Below are positions 61,853 through 64,000 of a DNA stretch of 64,000 nt, piece after piece. The DNA is taken from contig VEPG01000010.1 of assembly GCA_012026975.1 (NCBI GenBank), positions 1-64,000 of the forward strand, given 5' to 3'. A model generated the notes under the pieces. The model was given only the letters and a program-made list of their open reading frames with translations, made no database searches and had not been told where the DNA came from. Positions within the stretch are counted from its first letter, which is position 1. Every line of letters starts with the position of its first letter. This DNA is from Desulfuromonas sp. (GTDB lineage: Bacteria > Desulfobacterota > Desulfuromonadia > Desulfuromonadales > BM103). Both the position numbers and the translations under genes were made by a program.

Positions 61853-63325
61853 CTACCCTTCAGACAGTTCCTTTACCGGCAACTCGATGGTGACGCGCGT
61901 GCCTTCTCCGGGCTTGCTCGCCACCCGGATCGCCCCCCCCTGCTGTTCCATGAGCTGGCGGCAGATCGCCAGACCAAGCCCCGTCCCCTGGGTCTTGGTC
62001 GTATAAAAGGGGAGGAAGACCTTCTCCAGATCATCGGGAGGGATCCCCGGTCCGGAATCACCGATCACCACCCGGACGACCTCCGCGCCGTCACTCCGTT
62101 GAAGATCGGTCTGAATCAACAGGGTGCCGCCGCTCTTCATCGCCTGAATGGCGTTGATGATCACGTTGAAAAATACCTGCTGCAGCTGCTTTTCGTCAAC
62201 CCAAACCGGCGGCAGATTGCGGGTTAGTTCCTGAATCTGATGAACATTGCGTGCCTCCGGGTGCTGGGCCACGAAAAACAGGGTTTTTTTCAGCAGGTCA
62301 CTGGTATCGACCCAGACAAACGAAGGCTTTCCCGGTTTCCCGAAATAGAGCAGATCGGTGGCCGCCTTGTCGAGACGGGCAATCTGCTCAAGGACTTTGC
62401 CGACCACCTCGCGGCGCGGGTCGTCTTCCGAAAAATCGTCGGCAAGCACGGTGATCGCCCCGCTGATGGCGGCCAGGGGGTTCTTGATTTCATGGGCGAT
62501 GCCGGCAGACATTTCACCGACCGACGCCAGCCGGTCGGCCCGCTCCATCTGCTGATAGTGGCACTGTTGCAGATCGGTTTGGGCCTGGTTGAGCTTGTCA
62601 ACCATGGAGTTGAAGCTCCCCATGAGCTGACCGACCTCATCGGTGTGCCCCGGTTCCAGCCGGGCCGAAAGGTCGCCGGCTTCGACCAGGGCCATCTTGT
62701 CGGAGATCTGCAGCAGGGGCTGTCGGACAAAACGCTGAAAGATCAGCAGCACGCCGATCGTGAGCAGACCGATCATCAGCAGCATGGACACGCCGAAAAA
62801 ACGCGAGGAGGCATACATCTGCTCCTGCGGTTCGGTCAGCGAAAAATCGACGTTGAGGATGCCGATGACCTTGCGGCCACGACCGTGGCAGGGGGCACAC
62901 TGTGCTTCCGACCAGATCGGCTTGATGACCGCGAGAACATCGCCAAACGGGCCGCTATAGACATCATGGTTCGATCCACCCTGAAAGATTGCCAGTTCGT
63001 GCGGATTGACGCGACGGCCGATCTCGTGGGGGTCGGACGACTTGAGAATGCGCCCGTCGGGGTGGAAGATGCGCACTGCGGCCAGATGCGGGTCGCGCCC
63101 GATGGTTTCCAGGATCGCCTGGACATCGCGAGTGTTGCCGACACTCATCGAACTGGCAATCGAGCGCTCGATAACTGCCAGCATCAACTCGGCAGTATCC
63201 CGGCTGGTATCGGTAATGTTCTGATGTTCGCGCCGGATGTGCAAAAAGGTCACGGCGCCGATGGCCGCCGTGAAGAGCAGCAGCGAAAGGATCAAAATCC
63301 GGCCGGTCAGGGTTTTGAAGAACAT
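61853..63325 (-). CDS. Membrane sensor histidine kinase with a periplasmic c-type haem motif
   Basis: The 490-residue kinase has two membrane helices (about 8-28 and 175-197) enclosing a periplasmic sensor domain. In that domain lies SEAQCAPCHGRGRK, a CXXCH haem-attachment motif (C143, C146, H147). HAMP follows (about 195-250), then HisKA with H278 in GIAHEIKNPLAAISG, and HATPase (NVIINAIQAM, GDSGPGIPPDD, GTGLGLAICRQL). Haem in the sensor could respond to redox state, oxygen or NO. No good ribosome site precedes ATG 63325. The partner regulator gene starts 103 bases later. Linkage to cytochrome genes supports electron-acceptor sensing (inference). Confidence 0.93.
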   Translation of the reverse strand: MFFKTLTGRILILSLLLFTAAIGAVTFLHIRREHQNITDTSRDTAELMLAVIERSIASSMSVGNTRDVQAILETIGRDPHLAAVRIFHPDGRILKSSDPHEIGRRVNPHELAIFQGGSNHDVYSGPFGDVLAVIKPIWSEAQCAPCHGRGRKVIGILNVDFSLTEPQEQMYASSRFFGVSMLLMIGLLTIGVLLIFQRFVRQPLLQISDKMALVEAGDLSARLEPGHTDEVGQLMGSFNSMVDKLNQAQTDLQQCHYQQMERADRLASVGEMSAGIAHEIKNPLAAISGAITVLADDFSEDDPRREVVGKVLEQIARLDKAATDLLYFGKPGKPSFVWVDTSDLLKKTLFFVAQHPEARNVHQIQELTRNLPPVWVDEKQLQQVFFNVIINAIQAMKSGGTLLIQTDLQRSDGAEVVRVVIGDSGPGIPPDDLEKVFLPFYTTKTQGTGLGLAICRQLMEQQGGAIRVASKPGEGTRVTIELPVKELSEG

Positions 63326-63378
63326 GGATTCAGGCTAACAGTTCAAGGTTAATAGATAAAAGATTCAAGGCGTCAACC

Positions 63379-63981
63379 CTATCGCTTGGGAACAGCTGGA
63401 GTGGTGTTGCCTTGAACCTTGTTTCTCGAACCTTGCTGCGCCGGAGTTTCGGCCTTTTTCGGCGGGACAAAAACAAATTCCCATTCACGATAAACCGTTT
63501 TCCCCTCGAGATTTTCCAGTCCCTTGGGGAAGCCGGCCTGCTGGAACGGCTCAAGGTCGCTGGTACTGCGCACCCCGATGATTTTTTCCGCCGGATCCTT
63601 GACCGGTTCCCACTCCTTGCCGGTCATCGGGTCGGGATAGAGACGCCGCAGGTGACGGACGGCTCCGGGAAAGCGCGGGTCCTTCAGCAGATCTTCGAGC
63701 TTGGCGGGGAACATCTGCTGGGCACCGTGCTTGACATTGTAATAGCTGCCGATCGCCTGCTGGTACTGCTGCCCGCGCCACAGCAATTCGGCTTCGCGCT
63801 CACGCTGCATCAGCGCCCCCAGCGACTGGCTGGCCTTGGTGGCGGCAAGGCCCAGGAGAACGATCAGGACGAGGACGGTCAATAACACCGTGCCGTTTTG
63901 GCCAACGGTTCGACGGTTTCCATGCAGGGGCGCACTGCTGTGCGCCCGGCGGGCATGTCCGGCCGCGTCCCGAGGGCGCAT
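63379..63981 (-). CDS. Type II secretion pseudopilin-like protein, start uncertain
   Basis: Recognisable sequence begins at about residue 28 with GQNGTVLLTVLVLIVLLGLAATKASQ, a prepilin-like hydrophobic helix after a glycine. It continues with REREAELLWRGQQYQQAIGSYY and the pair HLRRLYPDPMTGKEWEPVKDPAEKIIGVRS, typical of Geobacter pseudopilin-like secretion proteins. The usual Glu at +5 is not seen. The first 27 residues come from a repeat and may not be real, but no ATG, GTG or TTG that keeps the glycine motif is available further in. The frame is also open to the window edge. It may help export the surface cytochromes nearby (inference). Confidence 0.7.
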   Translation of the reverse strand: MRPRDAAGHARRAHSSAPLHGNRRTVGQNGTVLLTVLVLIVLLGLAATKASQSLGALMQREREAELLWRGQQYQQAIGSYYNVKHGAQQMFPAKLEDLLKDPRFPGAVRHLRRLYPDPMTGKEWEPVKDPAEKIIGVRSTSDLEPFQQAGFPKGLENLEGKTVYREWEFVFVPPKKAETPAQQGSRNKVQGNTTPAVPKR

Positions 63982-63993
63982 GCAATGCGCTCC
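63928..63993. repeat. Palindromic repeats overlapping the 5' end of the pseudopilin gene
   Basis: GGGCGCAC/GTGCGCCC (63928-63947) and the near-palindrome GAGGGCGCATGCAATGCGCTCC region (63972-63993) surround the only in-frame ATG. The style matches other repeats of the window. Confidence 0.65.
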
Positions 63994-64000
63994 TACGAAT

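Overview
The window looks like a chromosome segment of a Desulfuromonadia / Geobacter-type bacterium (inference). The basis is its high GC content, very large multihaem c-type cytochromes, a PpcA-like triheme c7 cytochrome, a cyclic-di-GMP (GEMM) riboswitch beside cytochrome genes, sigma-54 regulation, rubrerythrin plus superoxide reductase, and many short palindromic repeats inside operon gaps. No ribosomal RNA, CRISPR array, prophage or intact transposase was seen.

Layout. 1-3060: end of a branched-chain amino-acid ABC transporter (livH end, livM, livG, livF), with a different repeat in each gene gap. 3249-9198: a translationally coupled signalling operon (PAS protein, MASE3-like/PAS/HisKA_2 kinase, hybrid kinase with two receivers). 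9278-19282: sulfate uptake and assimilation, with an Rrf2-family regulator, Sbp-CysTWA importer, OprP-like porin, a YezD-like small protein, a transglutaminase-like protein, an APS/PAPS reductase and a sirohaem sulfite/nitrite reductase. A shared dyad motif precedes three of these genes. A tRNA-Thr(CGU) follows. 19606-28508 (minus strand): a TetR regulator with a perfect operator, an RND tripartite efflux system, an unannotated 43-codon membrane peptide, an MFS transporter and an LpxR-like protein. 28731-36984: large NAD-glutamate dehydrogenase, a small lipoprotein, the triheme cytochrome, rubrerythrin, superoxide reductase, a zinc-finger protein, two FKBP-type isomerase genes (one with an in-frame amber codon), an alpha/beta hydrolase and a lipoprotein. 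37103-40210: a carboxypeptidase-regulatory-like protein, a 17-residue peptide gene and an FG-GAP/ASPIC protein.

40227-63325 (all minus strand) is the most striking part: an extracellular-electron-transfer type locus. It holds a 2973-residue FN3/multihaem protein preceded by a GEMM riboswitch, a 2300-residue cytochrome with about 59 haem motifs, a tetrahaem cytochrome, and an NHL/FN3/PEGA/FG-GAP surface protein with a predicted sigma-54 promoter. Upstream lie a sigma-54 activator and a sensor kinase carrying a periplasmic CXXCH haem motif. A plausible model (inference) is that the kinase senses redox state through haem and drives the NHL-cytochrome operon through sigma-54, while cyclic-di-GMP tunes the giant cytochrome through its leader. 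The right edge holds a type II secretion pseudopilin-like gene whose start merges with a repeat.
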